Assembly (NCBI GenBank): GCA_036493895.1
Contig: DASXOZ010000017.1
Location: forward strand, 1-64,000
Direction of reading: 5' to 3'
DNA: 64,000 nucleotides
DNA from: Candidatus Binatia bacterium
Lineage (GTDB): Bacteria; Desulfobacterota; Binatia; UBA1149; CAITLU01
In this document: piece by piece, positions 33,690-44,735 of the stretch
How positions within the stretch are numbered: position 1 is the first letter of the stretch
How the letters are laid out: each line of letters opens with the position of its first letter
The notes under the pieces: generated by a model
The model's input: only the letters and a program-made list of their open reading frames with translations
What the model was told of the DNA's origin: nothing
Database searches by the model: none
Position numbers and translations under genes: made by a program

Positions 33690-34124
33690 ATGGCTGTGCG
33701 TAAGGTCGAGCCGGACGAAGCCGCGCTGCTTCTCGAGAAGGGTTGGAGCTATCTCGACGTGCGTTCGGTCGCCGAATACGCCGAGGGTCACGTGCCTGGC
33801 GCGTACAACATCCCGTTGCTGGATTTCGCGCCGGGCCAGGGCCTGAGGCCCAACCCGAATTTTCTCGTCGAGGTGCTCGCCGCCTTTGAGCCGGACCGGC
33901 CCCTGGTCATCGGGTGCAAGGCCGGCCCCCGCTCCGCGAAAGCCACTGCGATGCTCGAAGAATCCGGCTTCACGAACATCGTCGACATGAGGGGCGGCTT
34001 TTACGGCGAGGTCGATCACCAGGGCCGCGTCGCCTGTCCGGGCTGGGCCCAGCGAGGGCTTCCCGTCACCACCGATGACGAGCCGGGCCGCAGCCACGTC
34101 GACCTGCGCAAGACTCCTTCCTGA
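33690..34124 (+). CDS. Single-domain rhodanese (sulfurtransferase)
   Basis: The protein has 144 residues. One rhodanese domain is present: WSYLDVRSVAEYAEGHVPGA near the start and LVIGCKAGPRSAKATAMLEE with the catalytic cysteine in a CKAGPR loop (C73). Such proteins pass sulfane sulfur, for example from thiosulfate or persulfides, to acceptors. The C-terminal extension (PVTTDDEPGRSHVDLRKTPS) is not part of the domain. It is cytoplasmic. The next gene begins 36 bp downstream on the same strand. Confidence 0.88.
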   Translation: MAVRKVEPDEAALLLEKGWSYLDVRSVAEYAEGHVPGAYNIPLLDFAPGQGLRPNPNFLVEVLAAFEPDRPLVIGCKAGPRSAKATAMLEESGFTNIVDMRGGFYGEVDHQGRVACPGWAQRGLPVTTDDEPGRSHVDLRKTPS

Positions 34125-34160
34125 CAACGCTGCGCCTATCCCTGCGCGAACCGGCTGCGC

Positions 34161-35360
34161 ATGCCTGACGCGCTGCGAGTCGAGGCTCGTGACAGCCTCG
34201 CAGGCATCGATCCCGCGTCGTGGAACGCGATGGTCGCGGCGGACGATCCTTTCGTAGAGCACGAGTTCCTCGTCGCGCTCGAAGAGACCGGGGTCGTCGG
34301 CCCAGGCTCACCGTGGCAGCCCCGCCACATCGTCGCATTCGACGGCGACCGCGTCGTCGGCGCGATTCCGTTCTACCTGCGCTGGGATTCGTACGGGGAG
34401 TACATTTTCGACTTCGGATGGGCCGAAGCCTACGCGCGGGCCGGGCTTCGCTACTATCCCAAAGGAGTCGCCGCCGTGCCGTTCACACCGGTCACCGGCG
34501 CCCGGATTCTGCTCGCGCCCGGCATGCAGCTGCCCGGCACGGGGCAGGCAGGCGATGCGGAGGCCGAGCGCGGCGCAGTCGTTGCCGCCGCGATGGTCGA
34601 CGCGCTGACGGGCGTAGCGACGACGCTGGACCTCTCGGGCGTGCACGTGCTTTTCCCTCGCCGCCTCGAGCACGACTTTCTCGTGTCGCGAGGCTTTCTT
34701 TCGCGCATTACGCACCAGTACCACTGGGAGAACCGCGGCTACGCGGCTTTCGACGATTACCTGGCCGACCTGCGCTCGAAGAAGCGCAAGCAGGTGCTGC
34801 GCGAGAGGCAGGAAGTGGCCTCGCAGGGATTCGTCATCGAGGTGCTCGACGGCGACTCGATCCGGGACGAGCACGTCGAGGCGATCTGGCAGTTCTACCT
34901 CACCACGGCGGAGCGCAAGTGGTCCCAGCCCTACCTCGTCCACGAGACCTTCCAGCGCCTGGCCCGCACGTGGAAGCACCGCCTGCTGCTCGTGCTCGCA
35001 AGTCTCGATGGCCGCTACGTTGCGGGCACTTTCAACGTGCGCGGGGCAAACGCGGTATTCGGCCGTTACTGGGGAGCCGTCGGGCATTTCCCGTGCCTGC
35101 ACTTCGAATGCTGCTACTGGACGCTGATCGACTACGCGATCCGCCACGGTATGCGGCTCGTCGAGGCCGGCGCCCAGGGGGAGCACAAGTTCCTGCGCGG
35201 CTTCAACGCGAGGCCGACGTACAGCGCGCACTGGATCGCGCATCCCGGCGGTCGCCGGGCGATCTCGGAGTTCCTCGAAAGGGAGCGGGAGCAGAACGAG
35301 GCGATGATCGACGGCTACAACCGCGTTTCACCGGTCAAAAGCGAGCGCTCCCGTTCCTGA
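34161..35360 (+). CDS. FemAB-like acyltransferase (DUF482/peptidogalycan biosynthesis family)
   Basis: The protein has 399 residues. It begins with [20 protein letters not shown] and continues [40 protein letters not shown] and [20 protein letters not shown], finishing with [20 protein letters not shown]. These blocks match the DUF482 group of the GNAT superfamily related to FemAB aminoacyltransferases. The biochemical activity of the group is not settled; attachment of an amino acid or acyl group to an envelope or small-molecule acceptor is the family expectation. It lies between the rhodanese gene and clpS; the 86-bp gap before clpS leaves room for a promoter. Confidence 0.82.
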   Translation: MPDALRVEARDSLAGIDPASWNAMVAADDPFVEHEFLVALEETGVVGPGSPWQPRHIVAFDGDRVVGAIPFYLRWDSYGEYIFDFGWAEAYARAGLRYYPKGVAAVPFTPVTGARILLAPGMQLPGTGQAGDAEAERGAVVAAAMVDALTGVATTLDLSGVHVLFPRRLEHDFLVSRGFLSRITHQYHWENRGYAAFDDYLADLRSKKRKQVLRERQEVASQGFVIEVLDGDSIRDEHVEAIWQFYLTTAERKWSQPYLVHETFQRLARTWKHRLLLVLASLDGRYVAGTFNVRGANAVFGRYWGAVGHFPCLHFECCYWTLIDYAIRHGMRLVEAGAQGEHKFLRGFNARPTYSAHWIAHPGGRRAISEFLEREREQNEAMIDGYNRVSPVKSERSRS

Positions 35361-35446
35361 ACCGGCCTCGGCGCAGCTGTTGCTTCGAGCCACCTCCCCG
35401 CAACCCCCTCATTGACCGAGGTCAACCCGGCATTACAATCGACCCC

Positions 35447-35788
35447 ATGTCCGAGACCGGCACTCCAACTGGCACGCCTGCCCGGCCTTCCGAGGGGCAA
35501 ATCGTCGTCCAGGAACGCAGCCGTGTGAAACGGCCGCCGATGTACGCCGTCATACTGCTCAACGACGATTACACGCCGATGGAGTTCGTGGTCTGGATCC
35601 TGCAGACGCTTTTTTTCAAGGCGCATGAGGAAGCCACGCGGGTGATGTTGCAGGTTCACCACGATGGGAAAGGCGTGGCGGGCGTCTACACGCACGACGT
35701 GGCCCGGACCAAGGCCGTGCAGGTCGAGCAGGTCGCGCGGAAGCACGAGCACCCTCTCGCCTGCCTGATCGAGGCGTGCGAAGGATGA
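35447..35788 (+). CDS. clpS: ATP-dependent Clp protease adaptor ClpS
   Basis: The protein has 113 residues. After a 30-residue flexible N-terminus the core reads [20 protein letters not shown], with the conserved NDDYT.M motif that reads N-degrons, then [20 protein letters not shown] and the terminal CLIEACEG. ClpS delivers proteins with destabilising N-terminal residues to ClpAP. It lies 66 bp upstream of clpA in the usual clpS-clpA order. Confidence 0.95.
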   Translation: MSETGTPTGTPARPSEGQIVVQERSRVKRPPMYAVILLNDDYTPMEFVVWILQTLFFKAHEEATRVMLQVHHDGKGVAGVYTHDVARTKAVQVEQVARKHEHPLACLIEACEG

Positions 35789-35854
35789 GCTGGTGCAAAG
35801 GATAGTGAGCACGAGAGTGCGAACTTCTGACGGGACGAAAGCAGTGGTGAAGCG

Positions 35855-38242
<2,388 letters not shown>

Positions 38243-38357
38243 TGGGGTCAGGCACCAGGCGACGGGCGGGGAGTGGGGTCAGGCACCAGACGACGGGCGG
38301 GGCATTGGTGTTCGATTTCGACCTCGGTGGCTGATTGAGCGCCTGGTGCCTGACCCC
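38243..38357. repeat. GGGGTCAGGCACC-type repeat cluster (copy 2)
   Basis: Two direct units TGGGGTCAGGCACCAG (38244 and 38274) each followed by a CGACGGGCGGGG-like spacer, and one inverted unit CCTGGTGCCTGACCCC at about 38342-38357. The cluster starts immediately after the clpA stop and ends just before the next gene, so it may affect transcript ends. The inverted unit can pair with either direct unit. Confidence 0.75.
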
Positions 38358-38368
38358 TGCCTGACCTC

Positions 38369-38758
38369 TTGGTACACGTGGAACAACGCTGGCGAGAATA
38401 TCTGCTGCCGGGTGGGTGGATCGTTCTGGCGGGGCGTACCGAAGCCGACAATGACTACTTGTCGCTGAAGGTCGCCGGCGCCAAGGACTGGTGGTTTCAC
38501 GCGCGCGCGGTGGCCGGATCGCACGTCGTGCTGCGCGCGCGCGACGATGCCGAGCCCGACCGGGCGACGATCGAGGCCGCCGCCGCGATTGCCGCGTGGC
38601 ACAGCAAGGCCCGCGCCGGTGGCGTCGTTCCGGTGTCCTGCACCCTGGCAATCAACGTCAGCAAGCCTCGCGGTGCCGAGCCAGGCACCGTGACGATCCG
38701 CAAGGAAAAAGTGCTCAAGGTAAGGCCGTCGCTTCCGGCCGCTTCGCGCGAGGAGTAG
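38369..38758 (+). CDS. Stand-alone NFACT-R (RNA-binding) domain protein
   Basis: The protein has about 129 residues. The sequence WIVLAGRTEADNDYLSLKVA, DWWFHARAVAGSHVVLRARD and INVSKPRGAEPGTVTIRKEK matches the NFACT-R domain at the C-terminal half of RqcH/Tae2, including the GR...ND and D.W.H....GSHV signatures. The N-terminal NFACT-N and coiled-coil parts of RqcH are missing. The start is uncertain: TTG at 38369 or GTG at 38378, both right behind the repeat cluster. The product probably binds RNA or tRNA on ribosomes. It is followed after 11 bp by a metallo-hydrolase gene. Confidence 0.8.
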   Translation: MVHVEQRWREYLLPGGWIVLAGRTEADNDYLSLKVAGAKDWWFHARAVAGSHVVLRARDDAEPDRATIEAAAAIAAWHSKARAGGVVPVSCTLAINVSKPRGAEPGTVTIRKEKVLKVRPSLPAASREE

Positions 38759-38769
38759 GAAGCGCGGCC

Positions 38770-39654
38770 ATGGCCGAAGCCGCCGGTAGCGGGCCCTCCC
38801 GCGTCGTCACCTCGTCGATGATCGGCATGACGATGCCCGACATTGCGCGCTGGTCCCCGCGCGTCGTCGTCGTGCTCGGCCAGAACCCCGGGCCGTTTAC
38901 CGGGCCCGGCACCAACACGTACATCGTCGGTGCCGGCCGCCGGCGCATTCTTCTCGACACCGGCCAGGGCATCGCGCAGTACGACGACCTTCTCGAGAAC
39001 GCGCTCGGCGAGCACTGCGACGGTGCTTCGATCGAGCGAATCGTGCTCACGCACGCGCATCCGGATCATATCGGCGGAGTCGATGCGGTGCGCGCGCGTC
39101 ACGGCGACCTGCCCGTGTTCAAGATGCCGCTGCCTGCGAGCGATCGCGGCATCGAGGTGACGGCACTGGCCGACGGCGACGTCGTGCGGACCGAAGGCGC
39201 GACGCTCGAGGCAGTCTGGACGCCAGGCCATGCGCGCGATCACCTGTGCTTCCTCCTTCGCGAGGAAGGTATCCTGTTCAGCGGCGACAACGTCCTCGGC
39301 GCCGGCACCACGGTGATTCCTCCCGACGGCGACCTTGGCGACTACCTCGACTCGCTGCGGCGCCTGCAGGGCCTCGGCGCGCAGCGCATCTTTCCGGCGC
39401 ACGGACCTGCGATCGACGACCCCGCGGCCAAAATCGGCGAGTACCTTGCCCATCGCGCGCTGCGCGACGAGCAGGTGCTGGCCGGCCTGCGCGATGGTCT
39501 CGTGCGTACGGAGGACCTCGTCCGGCGCATTTACGCGGACGTGCCGGAGTTCCTGCACCGGGCGGCGGGAGTTTCCGTCGAGGCTCACCTGCGACGCTTC
39601 GCGGCACGCGGCATCGTGCGCCGCGACGGCGACCGCTGGCTGCTAGCCGGCTAA
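38770..39654 (+). CDS. MBL-fold hydrolase of the LACTB2 type
   Basis: The protein has 294 residues. The metallo-beta-lactamase metal site is THAHPDHIGG, with a further His in WTPGHARDHLCF, Asp in LFSGDNVLGAGTTVI and the late His in IFPAHGPAI. The N-terminal GPFTGPGTNTYIVG and the C-terminal winged-helix-like part (HLRRFAARGIVRRDGDRWLL) are typical of LACTB2-like proteins, whose characterised member is a single-strand RNA endonuclease; other members are thioesterase-like. Its position 11 bp behind an RNA-binding protein gene favours an RNA role. Confidence 0.82.
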   Translation: MAEAAGSGPSRVVTSSMIGMTMPDIARWSPRVVVVLGQNPGPFTGPGTNTYIVGAGRRRILLDTGQGIAQYDDLLENALGEHCDGASIERIVLTHAHPDHIGGVDAVRARHGDLPVFKMPLPASDRGIEVTALADGDVVRTEGATLEAVWTPGHARDHLCFLLREEGILFSGDNVLGAGTTVIPPDGDLGDYLDSLRRLQGLGAQRIFPAHGPAIDDPAAKIGEYLAHRALRDEQVLAGLRDGLVRTEDLVRRIYADVPEFLHRAAGVSVEAHLRRFAARGIVRRDGDRWLLAG

Positions 39655-39702
39655 AAGCCCGCCGAAATCGGGTCTGCGCCAGCGCGAATCCTGCCACGCG
39701 CG

Positions 39703-40347
39703 CTAGCGCGAATCCTGACGGAACAGCAGGAGCTGGCGGGCTTTCTCGAGGATTCCGCTCGGTGTGAACGCGGCGATTCCTTCGGGCAGATCCTGGTCGC
39801 CTGCGATCGAATCCTTTCGCCGTTCGACCACCGACATCGCCGGAAGATCCGGTCGCGGAGGAATCGCCGGGATGCGATCGACCGCAACTCCCAGGCCGGC
39901 CCATGCGCGAAACTCGAGCAGCCACGAGAAGCCGAGGCAATTGGCCTTGGTCTCGTGGTCCCTCTTGCGCTGGCCGGTATGGCAAAGGAAGTGCCAGAAC
40001 TCGTGGCCGGCGACGAAGACGAGAAGATCGTCCGGTGATTCGAAACGGTCCTCGTGCCAGACCAGGCGATAGGGCAATCCGCCGCGCCGCGGCGTCTTGC
40101 GCGGCATCGTACCCACGCCGTAGGCCGCCATGCGCGGGTAGCGCAGCCGTTTCTTGACGGCCAGCACCATGCGGCGATCGTCCCAGCGGTAGTAGCCGTT
40201 GATGTCGCGACCGCGGGCACGGGTGAACTTGATGTGGATGCTGAGCTCGTGCGTCTCGATCTGTGCTGCCTTGGCGCGCACGAACGCTTCGCCGCGCTCG
40301 AGCTGACCTGTAAAGTTGCGGATCTCCACGAGCTTCGAATCTAGCAT
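39703..40347 (-). CDS. Putative zinc metallopeptidase-like protein (HEFWH)
   Basis: I use the ATG at 40347, giving 214 residues; a longer frame upstream overlaps the MATE gene region and is not credible. Residues 30-75 resemble the start of SprT-like proteins (HELSIHIKFTRARGRDINGY...YYRWDDRRMVLAVKKRLRYP). VFVAGHEFWHFLCHTGQ contains an HExxH zinc motif (H115, E116, H119) followed by H123 and the HETKANCLG segment as possible further ligands. No signal peptide is seen. I call it SprT/M48-like with unknown substrate; a non-catalytic role cannot be excluded. Confidence 0.6.
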   Translation of the reverse strand: MLDSKLVEIRNFTGQLERGEAFVRAKAAQIETHELSIHIKFTRARGRDINGYYRWDDRRMVLAVKKRLRYPRMAAYGVGTMPRKTPRRGGLPYRLVWHEDRFESPDDLLVFVAGHEFWHFLCHTGQRKRDHETKANCLGFSWLLEFRAWAGLGVAVDRIPAIPPRPDLPAMSVVERRKDSIAGDQDLPEGIAAFTPSGILEKARQLLLFRQDSR

Positions 40348-40507
40348 GGACGACCGCGCGTCTCTCGCACGGCAGGATCGGTGGGGGGAGTTCTCTGCAT
40401 TTCCTGGCGTGCACTGGTGCAACGTCAACCCGGCAACGGGTGCGCAGCTACGCGCAGCTGCGGCGGCGCCGTGCCGCGCGGGACTGCACGCACTCGGCCG
40501 CGCTTGA

Positions 40508-42091
40508 ATGACTTGCCTCGCACGGGTAATCCGAATCGATTCCGTGAGAACAGGCACAGGCGATGACGGCGGCGGTGGCGACTCGCTCACGGCGGCAGCC
40601 GAGCGGGGGAGCTCCGCTGCGATCGAAGCTCCTCTCGGCGCCGGCGATCCCGTCGAAGGCCTCGACATCGAATTGCCTCCTCTCGATCCCGAGGAAGGCC
40701 TGGCCGCCGTCGCGGCCGCTCCGCTGTCGCTGCTGAGCCGCGTCAGCGGCGTCGGGCACGACACCGGGCGCGAGATCTGGCGGCTGGCGGTACCGATCAT
40801 GATGTCGCAGGCGCTCGTCAGCGCCGTCGGCCTGATCGACATCGCGATGGTCGGTCGCCTCGGCGCCGCCGATGTCGCGGCCGTCGGCTACGCAACCCAG
40901 CTGTACTTCATGTCGCAGTCGGCCCTGTTCGCGGTCGGCTTTGCGTGCGTCGCGCTGATGGCGCGCGCAATTGGTGCCGGAGATCCAGCCAGGGCGCGCG
41001 CGGCACTGGCCGCCTCGGTCGCGATCGCGCTCGCGACGGCCGCCGTGGTCGCCGTTGTCGTGCTCGCTGCGCCGCGACTGGTGCTGCAATCGCTCAATGC
41101 AGCGCCGGAGCTGGTCGAGCTGACGATCCCGTACATGCGGCTGCTGTTCGCGTCGTCGCTGCTGCTGGCCGTATCGCTGACGCTCGAGCACGGGCTGCGC
41201 GCCAACCGCGACACGTCGACCCCGATGCGCATCTCGCTCGTCGTCACGGGCATCAAGGCTGTGCTCAACCTCGGCCTGATCTTCGGGATGTTCGGACTTC
41301 CGCGGCTCGAAGTCGCCGGTGCGGGCGTCGCCACTCTGCTGTCGCAAGTGGTTGCGGTGATCGCGTTCATCGTGGTCGTCCGGCTGGCGCCGGCATCGAG
41401 CCCGATGGCGCTGCGACGCAAGGATTTCGTCGCTGCGCGGCGCCTGTTGCGCGACGTCGTACGCGTGGCGATGCCGGGTGTGGGCGAGCGCGTGGTGCTG
41501 AACCTGGCGCTGCTCGGCTACTTTGCGACGCTGAGCGGCTACGGAACCGTCGCGATCGCTGCATACACCGTGGGCGTGCGCATCATGGCGTTTTCGTGGA
41601 TTCCCGGAACCGGCTTCGGCGCGGCAGCGGCGACCCTGGTGGGCCACTCGCTCGGTGCGGGGGACGCGGAGCGAGCGGAGCGCACAGGATGGCTCGCGGC
41701 GCGCATCGCGCTGTTCACCGCGATGGTGCTCGGGTTTGCCGGCGGCGCGGCGCGCGAGCCTCTGGCGCGGATGTTCACGAGCGATGCGGCAACGATTGCG
41801 ACGCTCGGGCCGTTCATGCTCGTGCTCGCGTTCGCGCAGCCGATGATGCAGGTGCACTTCACGCTGGCCGGAGCGTTTCGCGGAGCCGGCGACACGTGGA
41901 CGCCGCTGGCCGGCGCCGCGCTCGGCAACTGGGGATTTCGCGTGCCGCTGGCGGGACTGGCCGCTTCGCGCCACATGCCCCTGGTCTGGCTCTGGGGAGC
42001 GCTGGTGTTCGATCACCTGGCGCGAATGCTGCTGCTCGCGTTCGAGTTCCGGCGGGGGGGATGGAAGCGCCGCGCGCTCGCACGAGGCTGA
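40508..42091 (+). CDS. MATE-family multidrug/toxin efflux transporter
   Basis: The protein has 527 residues with about twelve membrane helices. IWRLAVPIMMSQALVSAVGL, IDIAMVGRLGAADVAAVGYA and ALFAVGFACVALMARAIGAG are the first-half MATE signatures, and GVRIMAFSWIPGTGFGAAAA with TLVGHSLGAGDAERA are the matching second-half ones. MATE proteins export cationic compounds with Na+ or H+ gradients. The first 85 residues are a non-conserved, acidic Ala/Gly-rich stretch; the true start may be internal (for example the codon for the MMSQ region is too late, so something near 40720 is possible). It is divergent from the zinc peptidase-like gene. Confidence 0.88.
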   Translation: MTCLARVIRIDSVRTGTGDDGGGGDSLTAAAERGSSAAIEAPLGAGDPVEGLDIELPPLDPEEGLAAVAAAPLSLLSRVSGVGHDTGREIWRLAVPIMMSQALVSAVGLIDIAMVGRLGAADVAAVGYATQLYFMSQSALFAVGFACVALMARAIGAGDPARARAALAASVAIALATAAVVAVVVLAAPRLVLQSLNAAPELVELTIPYMRLLFASSLLLAVSLTLEHGLRANRDTSTPMRISLVVTGIKAVLNLGLIFGMFGLPRLEVAGAGVATLLSQVVAVIAFIVVVRLAPASSPMALRRKDFVAARRLLRDVVRVAMPGVGERVVLNLALLGYFATLSGYGTVAIAAYTVGVRIMAFSWIPGTGFGAAAATLVGHSLGAGDAERAERTGWLAARIALFTAMVLGFAGGAAREPLARMFTSDAATIATLGPFMLVLAFAQPMMQVHFTLAGAFRGAGDTWTPLAGAALGNWGFRVPLAGLAASRHMPLVWLWGALVFDHLARMLLLAFEFRRGGWKRRALARG

Positions 42092-42142
42092 TCGCGGGCC
42101 GACACGACTGCTACCGCGAAGGAATCGGATGTCCGCAGACTG

Positions 42143-43828
42143 TCAGCGGCGATTGCGGTTGGAAATTTCCGCGACTGCCGCCGAGATGTCGTCGATGCGT
42201 GAAACCGATACCTGCACGGGCAGCAGCGCTTCGGCCAGCGCTCGCCTGGTTTCGCCGATGGTCACCGGCTGGTCGATCGCGACGACGATGCGCGCGATTT
42301 TCTCGGTGACGCGGGACAGCGCAGGGCGCAACTCGCCACCGAGGTCGTAGATCTTTTTCGGAGGACCGGGAGGGCGCACCGCCTGCTGCTGCAGCGTCTG
42401 GGCGGTTGCACCCGCCGCGGAGGCAGCCGCCGGCTGGTTGCCACCGCTCACCGTGTCCGCCGCCTCTGCCGACTCCTGCTGCTCGCCTGCGGCTTGCTGT
42501 TTCGCGGCGCTTTTCGCATCGGTGCTTGCAGAATCCGCATCGCGCGCCGCCTCCCCGTCCGTGCCGGGCTGGGGCCGGTGGATCACGACGCCTGGTCGAT
42601 GGCGCGAATCGCGGTCGGCCATCGACTGCTGGGAATCCTTGCCGGCCGCGATGAGCGCCTCCATCAGGCGTCGCGCGGCCTGCGGCGGCACCGCCGGCGC
42701 TCCCGCAGCCGACGCTGCCTCCTCGAGCGAGTGCACTGCCGCATCGACGACGACGGCCTCCTGCTGCTTGTCCTCGATCGGTTTTCCCGCCTTGGCCTTG
42801 GCGTCGTAGACCAGCGGCATCAGCGACATTCTCTCTGCGATGGCCGAGGCGAGCGCAGCCAGCGGCTGCGCGGACGCGACCGGAGTATCGTCGGAAGACG
42901 ATGCCGCCGGCGCTGCATCGCTGAAATAGTGCAAACGCAGACGCTGCAAGGTTCCGTCCTTCTCGCGCTCGAGAAGCCAGCGGTCCAGCTCGGCCGCGAG
43001 CGCGCCGCGATCGGCCGGCAGGAGGTAGACTTTGCGGTCCTCGGTCAGCGGACCGGTTCGAACGATATCACGCAATCCGGCCGACCAGACCCTCGCCTCG
43101 AAATTGTCGGTCACGATGCCGTCGAACGCGCGATCGAGCAGCGCCATGCGCACCGCCTCGTTGTCGGCGATCGCGGTGACCTGCGCTCGCCAGAACAGTC
43201 GCCTGGCCACCCCTTCGAGATAACCGCCCGCGTTGACGGCGATGTGCCGGGCAGGGCGGTTCAGCTCGTCGAATGTCGTGGCGCCCGAGCCCTTCCACGT
43301 GAGCGCGAGCGCGTGGGAAATGGCGACCGGGATGCTCGTGCGGCCGGCGATCGAGCGCTCGGCTTTCTGCGTGACGCCGCTCATCGCGACGTCGAAGCTG
43401 CCCGCCGCCAGCGTGGAGGCCAGGTCGGGCCAGCGAAAACGCTGGAACTCGAGCTTGTAGCCGCGGTCGCGGGCGAACTCCCGCGCGACCGCGACGTCGA
43501 ATCCGTCGAGCGTTGCATCGCTTCCCGCTGCAGCGGGGCTGGCCTCGAAGCTGAACGGCGCGTAGTCGCCCGAAGTCGCTACGCGAAGCGTCTTCGTCGT
43601 CGAGTCGTCGGCACGGACCCACGACGGCAGTGCGGCGGCCAGCAGCACGAGGGCGACTCCGGTGCGCAAGAGCGGCGCGGTGCGCAGGAGCAGCGCGGTG
43701 CGCAGGATCGGTGCGGTTCGCAGGAGCGGTGCGGTGCGAAGGAGCGGTGCGGTGCGCAGGAGCGGCGCGGTGCGAAGGAGCAGCGTGGCACACCGATCGC
43801 GCGGGCCAGCCTTCTCGTGCGGCCTCAT
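42143..43828 (-). CDS. Periplasmic PheC-like cyclohexadienyl dehydratase fused to AroQ-type chorismate mutase
   Basis: The protein has 561 residues from an ATG overlapping the methyltransferase stop (ATGA). Residues 16-56 are LLRTAP repeats and 57-73 form the signal core ending in WVRA. Residues 81-305 are a type-3 solute-binding fold resembling PheC: LRVATSGDYAPFSF, GFDVAVAREFA, FDVAMSGVTQKAERS, IAVNAGGYLEGVAR and IVTDNFEARVW. Residues 322-402 match AroQ chorismate mutases: by my alignment to E. coli chorismate mutase, R333, K344, D353, E357 and Q400 correspond to R28, K39, D48, E52 and Q88; only R51 is changed (Q356). A Gln/Ala-rich linker leads to a 70-residue helical tail of unknown role. 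Together they would turn chorismate into phenylpyruvate in the periplasm. Confidence 0.75.
   Translation of the reverse strand: MRPHEKAGPRDRCATLLLRTAPLLRTAPLLRTAPLLRTAPILRTALLLRTAPLLRTGVALVLLAAALPSWVRADDSTTKTLRVATSGDYAPFSFEASPAAAGSDATLDGFDVAVAREFARDRGYKLEFQRFRWPDLASTLAAGSFDVAMSGVTQKAERSIAGRTSIPVAISHALALTWKGSGATTFDELNRPARHIAVNAGGYLEGVARRLFWRAQVTAIADNEAVRMALLDRAFDGIVTDNFEARVWSAGLRDIVRTGPLTEDRKVYLLPADRGALAAELDRWLLEREKDGTLQRLRLHYFSDAAPAASSSDDTPVASAQPLAALASAIAERMSLMPLVYDAKAKAGKPIEDKQQEAVVVDAAVHSLEEAASAAGAPAVPPQAARRLMEALIAAGKDSQQSMADRDSRHRPGVVIHRPQPGTDGEAARDADSASTDAKSAAKQQAAGEQQESAEAADTVSGGNQPAAASAAGATAQTLQQQAVRPPGPPKKIYDLGGELRPALSRVTEKIARIVVAIDQPVTIGETRRALAEALLPVQVSVSRIDDISAAVAEISNRNRR
43661..43783 (-). 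repeat. 18-bp in-frame tandem repeat encoding LLRTAP
   Basis: About seven imperfect 18-bp units encode LLRTAP (variants ILRTAL and LLRTG) immediately before the signal-peptide core of the fusion protein. Differences between units (GCGCAGGAGCGG, GCGAAGGAGCGG, GCGCAGGATCGG) show the array is not newly duplicated. Confidence 0.85.
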
Positions 43829-44676
43829 TTCCACCCGACGAGGTAGACGACCCATGCCGGGTCGGCATCGCCCCGGTCGCGCTTGCGGTAGATGCCGTTG
43901 CCTTCGCCGGTCTTGCGATCGGTGGCTTCCCAGTAAACTTCCGAAGAGGAGAACCCGGCCTCGGCCAGAAGCTCGCGCAGCTCGGGCAGGCTCCACAGCC
44001 GCCACTCGTAGCGGAACGCGTTGCGAAGCTCGGATCCGTCGCGAAACCGGAAGTGGATCGCGTAGCTGCAGTGGTGGGAGACGGGATCGAAGTCGCGGTG
44101 TTCCCAGACGTAGCGGAACCGGCCGAACCTGGTTTCCTCCTCGCGGTCGTCCTCGATCACTTCGGAGCCGCCGAGGACGTCCATGACGAGCATGCCTTCG
44201 TCGTCGAGGCAGCGGCGAACGTGACGGAAGTACGTACCGAGCGCCTCGCGGGTCTCGAAGCAGAAGTACGAGAAGTTCTGCGCGGCGATGACTTCGCTCT
44301 TCGACCTCGTCGTGCGCACGTCGCCGTGCACGAGGCGGATGCGCGAGCCCTGTCCGTTCTTGAGCTCGGCCCCGAAGCGCTGCGCCCCCCAGGCGAGCGG
44401 CTCTCCGTCGATGTCGACGCCGATCGCGCGGCGCGCCGGCGAGCTTCGAACCCATTCGTAGCAGACGGCGGCTGTACCGCAGAAGTCCTCACGCAGGGTG
44501 GTCGGGCGGCGCCCGTAGTGGCGGCGGAACGTGCGGTCGAAAAACGAAACTTCGACGTCGGGCGACTGCACCGCACGAATGTACAGGTCGTACTTGTCGG
44601 CCTGGTCGGCCATCGTCGGGCGGCGGGCGCTCTTCGGCGCTTTTGTGGCGGTTTTGCGGACTGGCGGACGTCGCAT
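43825..44676 (-). CDS. Class I SAM-dependent methyltransferase
   Basis: The protein has 283 residues if started at 44676; an alternative ATG at 44613 removes a basic 21-residue lead. The motif I region is TLREDFCGTAAVCYEWVRSS with AIGVDIDGEPLAWGAQRFG as the acidic loop. RIRLVHGDVRTT, IAAQNFSYFCFETREALGTY and GMLVMDVLGGSEV follow in the usual seven-strand order. The C-terminal part has FRYEWRLWSLPELRELLAEA GFSSSEVYWEATD, as in small-molecule methyltransferases. Substrate unknown. It is translationally coupled to the PheC-AroQ fusion downstream, but a shared pathway is not evident. Confidence 0.8.
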   Translation of the reverse strand: MRRPPVRKTATKAPKSARRPTMADQADKYDLYIRAVQSPDVEVSFFDRTFRRHYGRRPTTLREDFCGTAAVCYEWVRSSPARRAIGVDIDGEPLAWGAQRFGAELKNGQGSRIRLVHGDVRTTRSKSEVIAAQNFSYFCFETREALGTYFRHVRRCLDDEGMLVMDVLGGSEVIEDDREEETRFGRFRYVWEHRDFDPVSHHCSYAIHFRFRDGSELRNAFRYEWRLWSLPELRELLAEAGFSSSEVYWEATDRKTGEGNGIYRKRDRGDADPAWVVYLVGWK

Positions 44677-44735
44677 CGCGGGGCTCTGTAGCGGGAGCAG
44701 GCCCCCAAGCATAGCCGGCCTGTGCCGGAGGATGA

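Noticed and set aside
40348-40842. Extension of the HEFWH protein to a start at 40842
   Set aside because: It would overlap the MATE gene start region on the opposite strand, and the added sequence is low-complexity.
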